DNA of 64,000 nt from positions 1 through 64,000 of the forward strand of contig NZ_LOBC01000015.1 in NCBI RefSeq assembly GCF_001583695.1. Reading direction: 5' to 3'. Positions 51,228-60,542 of this stretch are shown piece after piece. A model generated the notes under the pieces. It was not told the DNA's origin, made no database searches, and was given only the letters and a program-made list of their open reading frames with translations. Numbering within the stretch: the first letter of the stretch is position 1; each line of letters begins with the position of its first letter. Source of the DNA: Bacillus wiedmannii. Lineage in GTDB: Bacteria > Bacillota > Bacilli > Bacillales > Bacillaceae_G. The position numbers and the translations under genes were made by a program.

Positions 51228-53174
51228 ATGCAAAAAATGAAATGGAAGAACTATGTATGCTATTTTATTATTCTTATGCTTCTTGTAACAGCAGTAACAG
51301 CCAAACCAGCTATTTCTAAGGCTGAGGAATCTGATGTTAATATTACATTGTTAGGTACGGCAGATATTCATGGTAGATTTATGCCTTGGGATTATGCACT
51401 TGATGGAGCAAATACGAGTGGAAGTTTAACGCAGCTTTATACGGTTATAAAGAAGGTGCGTCAAGAAAATCCCAATACCATATTAGTAGATGCTGGGGAT
51501 ACAATTCAAGGAAATTCAGTAGAGTTATTCAATGATCAGCCACAATCGCCAATGATGGTAGCGATGAATGCAATGGAATATGACGCCTGGGCATTTGGAA
51601 ATCATGAATTTAACTTTGGATTAGATACATTGAAAAAAGTTAGTGAGCAATATAAGGGCAAGACACTAGCAGGAAATATTTATAAGGAAAATGGAGAGCG
51701 TTTTCTTCCTGCATATACAATTGTTGAAAAAGGTGGAATTAAAGTCGGGATTATTGGTATGAATACACCAATGATTAGTGATTTTGAAAAAGGGACAGAT
51801 CATTTGGATGGTTTAGTTGTGAAAAATCCAGTAGAAGAGACAAAAAAGGCAATTAAAGAATTAGAAGGTAAAGTAGATGTAATGGTAGGCGTTATGCATA
51901 TGGGACTAGAAAATGAGAATGGAATCCCTGGTACTGGTGTTCAAGATATTGCGAATGCTTGTCCGGAACTAAGTGCTATTTTTGCAGCTCATATGCATAA
52001 ACTTGTTAAAAAAGAAGTTGTAAATGGCGTTATTATTACAGAACCAGATAAATATGGAACACATATCTCACGTATTGACCTTACTTTTACAAAGCAAGAT
52101 GGAAAGCTGGTTTTAAAAAATAAAACTGCTACAGCTATACCTGTAAAAAATACTGATGGAACAACAATAGTATCTGATCCTACACTTGAAAACACACTGA
52201 CACCTTTTCACGAGTATGCGAGAGGAGATGCAAATGTTGTTGTCGCTCAATTAAAGGGTAGAAACCTTGTTCCTGAAAATGAAATAAAGGGTATTCCAAG
52301 TGTGCAGATTCAAGAAATACCTTTATCAGATTTCTTTCATGAAGTCATGCTCTACTACAGCAAAGCAGATGTAGTCGCCCATCAAATAGATAACGATAAT
52401 GCCCGTTTGGATGTAGGTCCTATTAAGAAGAAAGATATTGCGTATAACTATCAATATGCTTTGGGAGAAATTACAGTATATAAGGTAACTGGGAAAGACT
52501 TAAAAGACTATATGGAATGGGCGGCAGGGTACTTTAACTCATCTCGTGCCGGAGATGTAACAGTTAGCTTTGATAAAACCCGTCGTGCTTCTAAATACAG
52601 TACGAACGATTTCTTTGGAGGCGTAAAATACGAAATTGACTTAACAAAACCATATGGAAGTAGAATTACAAATTTACGTTCTATTCGTACAAATAAACCA
52701 ATCAAAACGAACGATGTTATGAAGCTGGGAATGAATGCGTATAGAATGGAGGCTCTTCAGGCAAAAGGTGGAGCTTTAGAGGGACGGAAATTTGAACAAA
52801 TTTGGTCATCTAAACAAGAGAATGCATTCGGAGAAACTGGTGGAACCATTCGTAACCTTGCTATTACATATTTAAAAGAGGTAAAGAATGGTGTATACAC
52901 ACCAAAAGTTATGCATAATTGGAAAATTACTGGCGTGAATACACATTCTTCAGAGCATAGGGCTGTAGTGGATCTTGTAAATAAAGGGATTTTAGAAATT
53001 CCAAAAACTGAAGATGGAAAATATACAAATATAGCATCTATAAATACTAAAGATTCAATTACAAAAGAAGAGATTGTAGCACTCTCACACAAAGCTAATA
53101 TTAATCCAAATCAGTTTAATCATGTAAAAAGAAAAGGTGAATTTTACAAAAAACTTAGTAGGATAATTAAATAA
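51228..53174 (+). CDS. secreted bifunctional metallophosphatase/5'-nucleotidase
   Basis: A 648-residue exported enzyme. Signal peptide (about residues 1-31, ending SKA), then a metallophosphatase domain (about 38-300) with metal motifs GTADIHG, DAGDTIQG, GNHEFNFG and the AAHMHK histidines, and a 5'-nucleotidase C-terminal domain (about 335-530) with YNYQYALGEITVYKVTG. It would release phosphate and nucleosides from extracellular nucleotides or cyclic nucleotides. The last 60 residues look like one degenerate SLH repeat. AAGGGGAG is 13 bases upstream, a little far. Confidence 0.88.
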   Translation: MQKMKWKNYVCYFIILMLLVTAVTAKPAISKAEESDVNITLLGTADIHGRFMPWDYALDGANTSGSLTQLYTVIKKVRQENPNTILVDAGDTIQGNSVELFNDQPQSPMMVAMNAMEYDAWAFGNHEFNFGLDTLKKVSEQYKGKTLAGNIYKENGERFLPAYTIVEKGGIKVGIIGMNTPMISDFEKGTDHLDGLVVKNPVEETKKAIKELEGKVDVMVGVMHMGLENENGIPGTGVQDIANACPELSAIFAAHMHKLVKKEVVNGVIITEPDKYGTHISRIDLTFTKQDGKLVLKNKTATAIPVKNTDGTTIVSDPTLENTLTPFHEYARGDANVVVAQLKGRNLVPENEIKGIPSVQIQEIPLSDFFHEVMLYYSKADVVAHQIDNDNARLDVGPIKKKDIAYNYQYALGEITVYKVTGKDLKDYMEWAAGYFNSSRAGDVTVSFDKTRRASKYSTNDFFGGVKYEIDLTKPYGSRITNLRSIRTNKPIKTNDVMKLGMNAYRMEALQAKGGALEGRKFEQIWSSKQENAFGETGGTIRNLAITYLKEVKNGVYTPKVMHNWKITGVNTHSSEHRAVVDLVNKGILEIPKTEDGKYTNIASINTKDSITKEEIVALSHKANINPNQFNHVKRKGEFYKKLSRIIK

Positions 53175-53282
53175 ATATAAAATAGGTGGCTCTCGTGCAA
53201 AAAACTATTAAACTTGGACATACCATTATCCTAAAAAAGTTTGTGATCGGTATGGAAATATAAAGACTCAACGATAAAAAAA

Positions 53283-53317
53283 CCCCTGGATCATTAAACA
53301 AATCCGGGGGATTTTTT
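53283..53317 (+). terminator. terminator of the nucleotidase region
   Basis: CCCCTGGAT pairs with ATCCGGGGG, followed by ATTTTTTA. It closes the transcript after the nucleotidase. Confidence 0.82.
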
Positions 53318-53614
53318 ATTTAAATAATTATGGTTTTATTTCTTACTATGCATATTTATAATATCCTTAAAAGAACATACCTTACAACATTATATTAAAA
53401 AACTAAATTGTAGATGCACTGCCTCACTAAAGTATTTGTCTACTATATACATCTTAAAACAAAACATGAAATTTCTTTTTCTTGTTTATCAAGGTCATTA
53501 GTATTCATTTGGTCTATCTTTATTCTAAATCAACTTCATTTCCGAAATATAAGTTTAAATAAGTAATATAAATTATAAGATGTTCTATAATAATTGTTAT
53601 TTTAATAGCATTAA

Positions 53615-53650
53615 ACCTACTCTTAAAATAGTAAAGAGTGGGTTTTTATG
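53615..53650 (+). terminator. orphan terminator-like hairpin
   Basis: AAACCTACTCTT/AAGAGTGGGTTT stem followed by TTAT. No gene lies immediately upstream. Confidence 0.55.
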
Positions 53651-53718
53651 TTGTTATTTAGATGTAAGGGTACTTTGATTAGAATGAATATAGATAATTA
53701 ACAACTAACCAATTGGAG

Positions 53719-53740
53719 GAGCACCTAAAAGGGCTCTTTT
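53719..53740 (+). terminator. orphan terminator-like hairpin
   Basis: GAGCACCT-AAA-AGGGCTC stem followed by TTTTTTA, preceded by GGAGGA. It may be the end of a lost gene. Confidence 0.5.
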
Positions 53741-53797
53741 TTATTGAAATTAATATACATATATGTGTCGTTCTTTCTTTATACCATCGACCACATA

Positions 53798-53813
53798 TAT
53801 GTAATTTTGCATA
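53798..53813 (+). promoter_or_regulatory. PlcR box of the M4 protease gene
   Basis: TATGTAATTTTGCATA fits the PlcR consensus TATGNAN4TNCATA exactly. It lies 99 bases upstream of the protease ATG. PlcR is the quorum-responsive virulence regulator of the B. cereus group, and secreted proteases belong to its regulon. Confidence 0.85.
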
Positions 53814-53911
53814 ATGTTACATAAATTGTGTATTTTCTCTTTTTTTCGACAGAAACAGGAAGTATACTTTGTACAAGCTTTCTATTTCAAAAATTATACG
53901 AGGTGAACAAA

Positions 53912-55615
53912 ATGAAAAACAAAAAGACATTAACTAAGGTAGCATTAACAACAGGCTTAGCTTTAACAGCTGTAGCACCATACGGGGTAGGTCATGCAGA
54001 GGAAACAGACCAACTACAAATTCAAATTCAAGAGGAATCGTTCCGTTCGGGTGAACTTACACAACCGTCACAAAAGGCACCAGAGAATGTAGTAAAAGAT
54101 GCTCTTAAGGAGAAAACAGAACAAGCTCTTTCTCCAAAGCAAGTCAATGGAGAAACAGGAGTAGATTATAAAGTTCTTCAAAAACGTGGTTCATATGATG
54201 GGACTACACTTGTACGTATACAGCAAACATACGAAGGAAAAGAAGTATATGGTCATCAATTAACTGCACACGTAGATAATAACGGTGTTATTAAAAGTGT
54301 TTCAGGTGATAGCGCGCAAAATTTAAAACAAGAAGAATTGAAAAAACCTATCAATCTATCAAAAGATGAGGCGAAACAATATATTTATACGAAGTACGGG
54401 AACGATATCAATTTTATTTCTGAGCCAGAAGTTAAGGAAGTTATTTTTGTTGATGAAAATAATGGACAAGCAAGTAATGCATACCAGGTTACATTTGAAG
54501 CTGCAACACCAAACTATGTTTCCGGAACATATTTAGTAAATGCACAAAATGGTGATATGTTAAAAAATATGGTACAAGAATCTAACTTAAAAGCAAGTGA
54601 AAAACTAGTTGGAGCATTAAAGAAAAGTAAAAAAAGCAATCTTACATCATTAACTGGAACAGGAAAAGATGATTTAGGTATATCACGTACATTTGGTATC
54701 TCTAAACAAAGTAATGGCAAATATGCTCTTGCTGATTATACAAGAGGGCAAGGAATTGAAACATATGATGTGAATTATAGAGATATTACTAAAGAAGAAA
54801 GCTATTATCCTGGTACATTAGCAACTAGTACTTCGACAACATTTAACGATCCAAAAGCAGTAAGTGCTCATTACTTAGCAACAAAAGTATTTGATTTTTA
54901 TAAAGATAAATACAAGCGTAATAGCTTTGATAATAAGGGACAAAAGGTAGTTTCAGTTGTACATGCTTGGGATTCTGGAGATACGAATGATCCGAAAAAT
55001 TGGCAGAATGCATTAAGTGCTAATAATGGAAGTATGCTTGTATATGGAGATCCTATCGTCAAAGCATATGACGTAGCTGGACATGAATTTACACATGCTG
55101 TTACTTCTAGCGAATCTAATCTTGAATATTACGGTGAATCAGGTGCAATTAATGAAGCGCTATCTGATATTATGGGGACATCTATTGAGAAATACGTAAA
55201 TAATGGTAGCTTTAACTGGACGATGGGAGAACAAACTGGTTCTGTTTTCCGTGATATGGAAAACCCGGCTTCTGTTTCATCTTCACTTGGAGTACCATAT
55301 CCAGATGATTACAGTGAATTTAACGATTTTAATGGATGGGATCAAGGTGGCGTTCATTTTAATTCAAGTATTATTAATAAAGTTGCGTATCTCATTGCAA
55401 AAGGCGGAACTCATAACAGTGTAACTGTCAAAGGGATTGGTGAAGATAAAATGTTTGATATCTTCTATTATGCAAATACAGATGAGTTAAACATGACTTC
55501 TAATTTCAAAGAATTGAGATCAGCATGTATTCGAGTGGCAACTAATAAATATGGTGCGAATGCAGCTGAAGTTCAAGCAGTACAAAAGGCATTTGATGCA
55601 GCAAAAATTAAGTAA
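53912..55615 (+). CDS. M4 neutral metalloprotease (bacillolysin)
   Basis: A 567-residue secreted zinc protease. Signal peptide (about 1-27, ending GHA), then an FTP/PepSY propeptide (about 40-240), the peptidase M4 catalytic domain (about 265-430) with zinc ligands in GHEFTH (about 390) and the glutamate in GAINEALSD (about 414), and the helical C-terminal domain. ATG 53912 follows GAGGTG; the longer frame to 53828 would precede a normal signal peptide. Likely PlcR-controlled. Extracellular protein degradation for nutrients and host damage. Confidence 0.94.
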   Translation: MKNKKTLTKVALTTGLALTAVAPYGVGHAEETDQLQIQIQEESFRSGELTQPSQKAPENVVKDALKEKTEQALSPKQVNGETGVDYKVLQKRGSYDGTTLVRIQQTYEGKEVYGHQLTAHVDNNGVIKSVSGDSAQNLKQEELKKPINLSKDEAKQYIYTKYGNDINFISEPEVKEVIFVDENNGQASNAYQVTFEAATPNYVSGTYLVNAQNGDMLKNMVQESNLKASEKLVGALKKSKKSNLTSLTGTGKDDLGISRTFGISKQSNGKYALADYTRGQGIETYDVNYRDITKEESYYPGTLATSTSTTFNDPKAVSAHYLATKVFDFYKDKYKRNSFDNKGQKVVSVVHAWDSGDTNDPKNWQNALSANNGSMLVYGDPIVKAYDVAGHEFTHAVTSSESNLEYYGESGAINEALSDIMGTSIEKYVNNGSFNWTMGEQTGSVFRDMENPASVSSSLGVPYPDDYSEFNDFNGWDQGGVHFNSSIINKVAYLIAKGGTHNSVTVKGIGEDKMFDIFYYANTDELNMTSNFKELRSACIRVATNKYGANAAEVQAVQKAFDAAKIK

Positions 55616-55660
55616 GTTAGAAATATAGTTATCATTCATATATTAATACATTATGAAAAG

Positions 55661-55697
55661 CAGTTGATGCCCTTTTAAGGATATTAGCTGTTTTTTT
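55661..55697 (+). terminator. terminator of the protease gene
   Basis: GCAGTTGATGCC pairs with GGATATTAGCTGT (several G-U pairs, one bulge), followed by TTTTTTT. Confidence 0.6.
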
Positions 55698-55817
55698 TAC
55701 GTAACTATGCATTAGTGAAAATAAACTTACTAAGCAATAAATAGGCTGTCTCTCTTCAATAAGTTGCTACAAATATATAAGGTTTAAAGTGTATAAAAAC
55801 AGAAAATTAATAATATA

Positions 55818-55845
55818 TTGACCTCTTTATAGAAAGTACTATAGA
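55818..55845 (+). promoter_or_regulatory. sigma-A promoter of the pullulanase gene
   Basis: TTGACC (55818-55823) and TATAGA (55840-55845) are separated by 16 bases, close to the sigma-A consensus. The start point would fall in the cre site that follows. Confidence 0.65.
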
Positions 55846-55860
55846 ATGAAAGCGATAACA
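55846..55860 (+). promoter_or_regulatory. cre site (CcpA), perfect match
   Basis: ATGAAAGCGATAACA matches WTGNAANCGNWNNCW at every position. It begins one base after the -10 element of the pullulanase promoter, a position where CcpA-HPr represses. Confidence 0.8.
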
Positions 55861-55945
55861 AACGGTTGCTTTAAAATGATTTCCCTGATCTTTTAGTATT
55901 TATAAATATATGAAGACATAAACAAATCTATTTTTTTAAACATTA

Positions 55946-55961
55946 ATGCAAGCGTTTTCGT
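55946..55961 (+). promoter_or_regulatory. second cre-like site
   Basis: ATGCAAGCGTTTTCG matches the same consensus except the last base. It is in the leader of the pullulanase mRNA, so it could act as a roadblock site. Confidence 0.6.
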
Positions 55962-56102
55962 ATTAAAAAGATCATTGAAATACATATGTGAAAATAGCCA
56001 ATATGGGGGTGAGGTAAACTAGATTTTTAGATTGATTTAAGCAGTGGAATTTAGTACGAGCATAATAAATCGTGCGTACTATTTAAAGAAAGGGTGTATG
56101 TG

Positions 56103-58661
56103 GTGCAAATGATAAAAAGATTAATTAGCAAATCAGTTTTATTACTTACTATAATCGTTATGTTATCATCTGTTTTCTCTTTTCAAAGTGTAAAGGCAGT
56201 TTCAAATTCGAAAACAACTGAAGTTATCATTCATTACAAAGAGCAATCTGGAAATACAAAAGACTGGAACCTTTGGATATGGGGTGAAAATGCAAATGGT
56301 AAATCATATGAATTTACTGGTGAAGATGAATTTGGAAAGTACGCTAAGATTAATATAGATGGTAACTATAATCGCGTAGGATTTATCATTCGTACAAATG
56401 AGTGGGAAAAAGATGGTGGCGATCGTTGGATTGAAAATATAAAGGACGGTCGTGCTGAAGTATGGATTCTTTCTGGTGATGAAAAAGTATATAACTCTAA
56501 GCCTTCTTCGGATCTATCAATTCAAAAAGCAACTATTGATAGTTTCAATGAAATTACTGTAACCACTAATATCCCGTTTCATATTAAGGAACGGAAAATT
56601 GAAATTGAGGGCATTAAAATTAAGAATATTAGTCCTTATGATATAAACAGTGGAAATATTACTAATAAAGTTAAAATAATTACAGAGCAGAAAATTGATT
56701 TAAAACAGACATACAAAGTTAAAATTGAAAACTTAGCTTATACGAATACTGAAATCGGTAAAGTCATTCGTAGTGAGGAGTTTGATCATTCATTTTATTA
56801 TAGCAGTAACGATTTAGGTAATATATATACACCACAACATACAAAGTTCCGTGTATGGGCTCCTACTGCGAGTGAAGTGAAGTTAGTTACATATAAAAAA
56901 TGGAACGATAAAATAGGTACTGAAATAAACATGCAACAAGGTGAAAAGGGCACTTGGAAAGCAGAACTTAAAGGGAACCAAAAAGGTCTCTTTTATACGT
57001 ATAAGGTGAAAATTGGTGATAAGTGGACTGAAGCAGTTGATCCGTATGCACGTGCTGCTTCTGTAAATGGAGATAAAGGTGCGGTTGTTGATTTAGAAGA
57101 AACAAATCCGAAAAAATGGAACGCTAACAAAAAGCCGAAATTTAAAAATCCGGAAGATGCTATTATTTATGAATTGCATGTACGTGATCTTTCTATCCAG
57201 CCCGAAAGTGGCATTAAACATAAAGGGAAATATTTAGGTGTAACAGAAAAAGGAACAAGAGGGCCTGGAGGTGTGAAAACAGGAATTGATCATATGAAAG
57301 ATCTTGGTGTTACACACGTTCAGCTTTTACCGATATTTGATTATGCTTCAGTAAATGAAGAGGAATTAAACGAACCACAATATAACTGGGGATATGACCC
57401 GAAAAATTTCAACGTTCCAGAGGGATCCTATTCTACAAATCCATATGAGCCAACTGTTCGAATAACTGAATTAAAGCAAATGATTCAAACACTGCATGAT
57501 AATAATCTTCGTGTTGTTATAGATGTAGTCTATAACCATATGTATAATGCTGCTGAATCTAATTTTCATAAGTTAGTTCCAGGTTATTATTATCGTTACA
57601 ATGAAGACGGAACATTTGCAAATGGAACCGGAGTAGGAAATGATACAGCTTCAGAACGAAAAATGATGAGAAAATTTATGGTGGATTCGGTCACATACTG
57701 GGCAAAAGAATACAATTTAGACGGATTCCGTTTTGATTTAATGGGTATTCATGATTATGAAACGATGAATGAAATACGTAAAGCTGTTAATCAAATTGAC
57801 CCTTCTATTATACTGCATGGGGAAGGTTGGGATTTAAATACACCTCTTGCTGCTGAATTGAAAGCAAATCAAAAAAATGCAGAGAAAATGAAAGGGATTG
57901 CTCATTTTAACGATAATATACGAGATGGATTGAAAGGTAGTGTATTTGAGGAGAAAGAAAATGGCTTTGTAAATGGGAAGGAAAACATGGAAGACCGTAT
58001 TAAAAAAGGGATTACAGCAGGCATTGACTACGATATAAATTCGTCTACTTATCAAGATCCTGAGCAGGTGCTAACTTATGTGGAAGCACATGATAATCAT
58101 ACATTATGGGACAAACTTGAGTTGACTAATCCAGGTGACAGTGAAGAAGTGCGAAAACAAATGCACAAATTGTCTTCTTCGATTTTATTAACATCACAAG
58201 GTATTCCATTCTTACATGCAGGACAAGAGTTTATGCGCACGAAATACGGTGATCATAACAGTTACAAATCTCCTGATTCAATTAACCAGATGGACTGGTT
58301 ACGCCGTGCAGCATTTAATAATGAAGTAGATTATATGAAGGGCTTAATAGAATTACGCAAAAAGTACACAGCTTTTCGAATGACAACCGCAGAGCAAATA
58401 AAAACACATGTATCGTTTATTGATGCCCCGAAAAATACTATAGCTTATACAATAAAGGGGAATAAAAACGAATACTTTACGGTGGTTCACAATGCAAATA
58501 GAGAAGCGGTTGAAATAACACTTCCATCGAAAGGTCCGTGGAAAGTACTAGTAGACGGAAAACAAGCAGGTAGTAAAACACTTTACGTTGTCCATGATAA
58601 TAAAATTAAAGTTCCTGCATTAAGTTCACTAGTTTTAAATACGGAGAAACCAATTAAATAA
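56103..58661 (+). CDS. pulA: secreted type I pullulanase
   Basis: Pullulanase hydrolyses alpha-1,6 bonds in pullulan and branched starch. The 852-residue precursor has a signal peptide (about 1-33), a CBM41 starch-binding domain (about 38-140, WNLWIWGENANG), an Ig-like segment, a CBM48 domain (about 240-325, RVWAPTASEV) and a GH13 catalytic domain. It shows the type I signature YNWGYDP near residue 426, DVVYNH near 474, the nucleophile in FRFDLMGIHD near 543, the acid-base glutamate in HGEGW near 574 and EAHDNHT near 661. GTG 56103 fits the ribosome binding site best. Two cre sites upstream indicate carbon catabolite control. Confidence 0.93.
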   Translation: MQMIKRLISKSVLLLTIIVMLSSVFSFQSVKAVSNSKTTEVIIHYKEQSGNTKDWNLWIWGENANGKSYEFTGEDEFGKYAKINIDGNYNRVGFIIRTNEWEKDGGDRWIENIKDGRAEVWILSGDEKVYNSKPSSDLSIQKATIDSFNEITVTTNIPFHIKERKIEIEGIKIKNISPYDINSGNITNKVKIITEQKIDLKQTYKVKIENLAYTNTEIGKVIRSEEFDHSFYYSSNDLGNIYTPQHTKFRVWAPTASEVKLVTYKKWNDKIGTEINMQQGEKGTWKAELKGNQKGLFYTYKVKIGDKWTEAVDPYARAASVNGDKGAVVDLEETNPKKWNANKKPKFKNPEDAIIYELHVRDLSIQPESGIKHKGKYLGVTEKGTRGPGGVKTGIDHMKDLGVTHVQLLPIFDYASVNEEELNEPQYNWGYDPKNFNVPEGSYSTNPYEPTVRITELKQMIQTLHDNNLRVVIDVVYNHMYNAAESNFHKLVPGYYYRYNEDGTFANGTGVGNDTASERKMMRKFMVDSVTYWAKEYNLDGFRFDLMGIHDYETMNEIRKAVNQIDPSIILHGEGWDLNTPLAAELKANQKNAEKMKGIAHFNDNIRDGLKGSVFEEKENGFVNGKENMEDRIKKGITAGIDYDINSSTYQDPEQVLTYVEAHDNHTLWDKLELTNPGDSEEVRKQMHKLSSSILLTSQGIPFLHAGQEFMRTKYGDHNSYKSPDSINQMDWLRRAAFNNEVDYMKGLIELRKKYTAFRMTTAEQIKTHVSFIDAPKNTIAYTIKGNKNEYFTVVHNANREAVEITLPSKGPWKVLVDGKQAGSKTLYVVHDNKIKVPALSSLVLNTEKPIK

Positions 58662-58721
58662 AAGCAAATAATGTGGAAGTATATATAGAATTGAATAATT
58701 TAAATACGGATTATAAATCCA

Positions 58722-58758
58722 AAAAGCGAAGTGAAGGTTATTTTCACTTCGCTTTTAA
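58722..58758 (+). terminator. pullulanase terminator
   Basis: AAAAGCGAAGTGAA/TTCACTTCGCTTTT 14-bp stem with a 7-base loop. The arm itself ends in a T-run. Confidence 0.88.
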
Positions 58759-58860
58759 AGTTCATGTAATATAATTTCACATACTGTAATTATATTACAA
58801 ATTAATAAAAGAGATAGGCAAGGAAACATTGCTATTATGATAGGAGGAGGTGAAGATACC

Positions 58861-58887
58861 TTGATGTTTATCAATAAAATTATCTAA
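58861..58887 (+). CDS. possible 8-residue leader or microprotein
   Basis: TTG at 58861 is 7 bases after AGGAGGAGGTGA, one of the strongest ribosome binding sites in the window, and opens an 8-codon frame ending TAA (mostly hydrophobic). An in-frame ATG at 58837 would give 16 residues but lies upstream of the site. It could be a leader peptide for the terminator downstream, or the start of an eroded gene. Confidence 0.3.
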   Translation: MMFINKII

Positions 58888-59011
58888 AATACATTCTTAA
58901 TTTATATAATTTTTATTACATATTCGAACATATAACGGGCTAGATGTTCGAGTTGTATTAATTTCTACAAATCGTTTAAAGATAAAAAAGGCTTAAAAAG
59001 TATATGGCATA

Positions 59012-59056
59012 AAAAAGAGAAAAGACACCTTAAATGGTGTCTTTTCTCTTTTTAAA
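59012..59056 (+). terminator. strong orphan terminator
   Basis: AAAAAGAGAAAAGACACC pairs exactly with GGTGTCTTTTCTCTTTTT (18 bp), loop TTAAAT. No ordinary gene precedes it, so it marks the end of a small or decayed transcript starting near 58840. Confidence 0.82.
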
Positions 59057-59532
59057 TACGATATGTTAGTAACTCACTTGTATGTAATAGTACGTTACAT
59101 TTTTAAACTAACTTCAAAAGAAAAATTTTAAATTTTTTTCTTAATCTATACGTAATAAATATCACGAGAAAATTTTATGGATATAACAAATAAAACTTTC
59201 TCAATATTAATGTGTTTAATAACTATACCCATCTGCTTTCCAATCCATTACAATAATTTCACATTGCAAATGCGTCAATGTTCTTAATATTCTAAATGGT
59301 TTATACCTTATAGGATTACTATGGGAAAGGATGTGAAATATCTAATAAAAAAACACTTTTTATGATGAAATAAAAAAAAATAATGAAGAAAAAATTATTT
59401 CATTATTTTCAAGTTTCGTTGAAGTGCATGTATTTATAATCACTATGAGACAAGGATCAGAATCTAAAAAATATTTTTTGTAGATTAGAAAATTGCATTT
59501 CAAAAATAAGTTAAAAGTTTATGGAGGGTTAT

Positions 59533-60510
59533 ATGAACGAGAAAATTTATTACTGGTCTCCTATTAAGCATTGGGAGAAGTTGCATAATGAAGTTTTGAT
59601 AGGGGAAATGAGATTTACAGGCATTCTGTCTGAGTGGTTTCCTGAGTTTTATTTTATGGCTCAAAAAGGTGTAAAAATTAGTAAACTAGTAGAGCGCTTT
59701 TCTTTAGGAAATATAGAAGAGACACAAAAAACAATAGAGCTTATGATAAAAAATCGTGTGTTAGTAAGTAACATATTACACCCAAGAGAAGTATTTTCCA
59801 CACAAGAAAAGATTTTTCCGAATCCATATAGCAACCAGATTCGCTTTTCTAAAGAAGAGTTAGATACGTATATGCGTGAACAATTTAATCGAACGCACGT
59901 TGCTGCGCGATCAACCGAAATTCAACTTGAAACAACAAATGAGCTACCCACTATAATCAAGGAACGTAGGTCTTGTCGCCAATTTGATATGAAAAAACAT
60001 ATTAATTTTTTAGAATTTTCCCATTTCATATCAACTCTAAAACAGGTTAGGGAAGAAAAAATATACTATCATTACGCAAGTGCAGGCGGACTCTACCCTA
60101 TTGATATCTTTGTTTATATAAAACCAAAACGTATAGAAGGTATAAAAGCTGGGTTTTATTATTATAACCCATCAAAAAATAGTCTTGTGATTGTAAACAA
60201 CATTGATCAAGTAATCAAAAGTGATCATGAGTTAATTAACCAGGATTTATTTACTCAATCTGCTTTCTCAGTTTATTTGGTTTATAATGCGAACGCTTCC
60301 ATCCCGAAATACGGTTCAGATGGATATTTATTTGCTTGTATTGAGTCAGGCATTATCACTGCTACCTTAAATATGGTTGCTGAGACATTAAATTTAGGCG
60401 TTTGTTCAGTTGGTCATATGAAATTTGAAGAGATTCAGCAATTTTTATGTTTGGATAACCATCAAGTATTTCTCCATGGGCTTGAAGTTGGCCTGAAAAT
60501 TAACGAATAG
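59533..60510 (+). CDS. SagB/ThcOx-type FMN oxidase (nitroreductase superfamily)
   Basis: A 325-residue flavin oxidoreductase. The nitroreductase/SagB domain is about residues 130-320, with ERRSCRQFD near residue 143 (FMN phosphate contact), YHYASAGGLYPIDIFVY near 178 and GVCSVGHMKFEEIQQF near 298. The N-terminal 110 residues are a helical domain typical of SagB. These enzymes oxidise thiazolines or oxazolines to thiazoles or oxazoles. GGAGGG sets ATG 59533. The NRPS that follows 32 bases later has a heterocyclization domain, so the two probably act together, as in the bacillamide BmdB/BmdC pair. Confidence 0.87.
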   Translation: MNEKIYYWSPIKHWEKLHNEVLIGEMRFTGILSEWFPEFYFMAQKGVKISKLVERFSLGNIEETQKTIELMIKNRVLVSNILHPREVFSTQEKIFPNPYSNQIRFSKEELDTYMREQFNRTHVAARSTEIQLETTNELPTIIKERRSCRQFDMKKHINFLEFSHFISTLKQVREEKIYYHYASAGGLYPIDIFVYIKPKRIEGIKAGFYYYNPSKNSLVIVNNIDQVIKSDHELINQDLFTQSAFSVYLVYNANASIPKYGSDGYLFACIESGIITATLNMVAETLNLGVCSVGHMKFEEIQQFLCLDNHQVFLHGLEVGLKINE

Positions 60511-60542
60511 AAGAAATGAATATTAGGGGGATAAAGATAAAC

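Larger units (their letters stand above)
53175..53797. other. intergenic segment
   Basis: A terminator lies at 53283-53317 (CCCCTGGAT/ATCCGGGGG then TTTTTT), and two further hairpins are at about 53615-53650 and 53719-53740 (GAGCACCT/AGGGCTC then TTTTTT). At 53200-53265 a short frame (TWTYHYPKKVCDRYGNIKTQ) looks like the tail of an eroded gene. The rest is AT-rich with no gene. Confidence 0.5.
58759..59532. other. long AT-rich spacer before the NRPS cluster
   Basis: The first half holds a strong Shine-Dalgarno before an 8-codon frame (58842-58887), an inverted repeat TCGAACAT/ATGTTCGA at 58924-58951 and a strong terminator. From 59060 to 59520 there is only AT-rich DNA, without recognised signals except a TATAAT near 59437 and the ribosome binding site of the oxidase gene. 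Confidence 0.6.

Noticed and set aside
53828-53911. 28-residue extension of the M4 protease
   Set aside because: It would place residues before a normal signal peptide; ATG 53912 follows GAGGTG.
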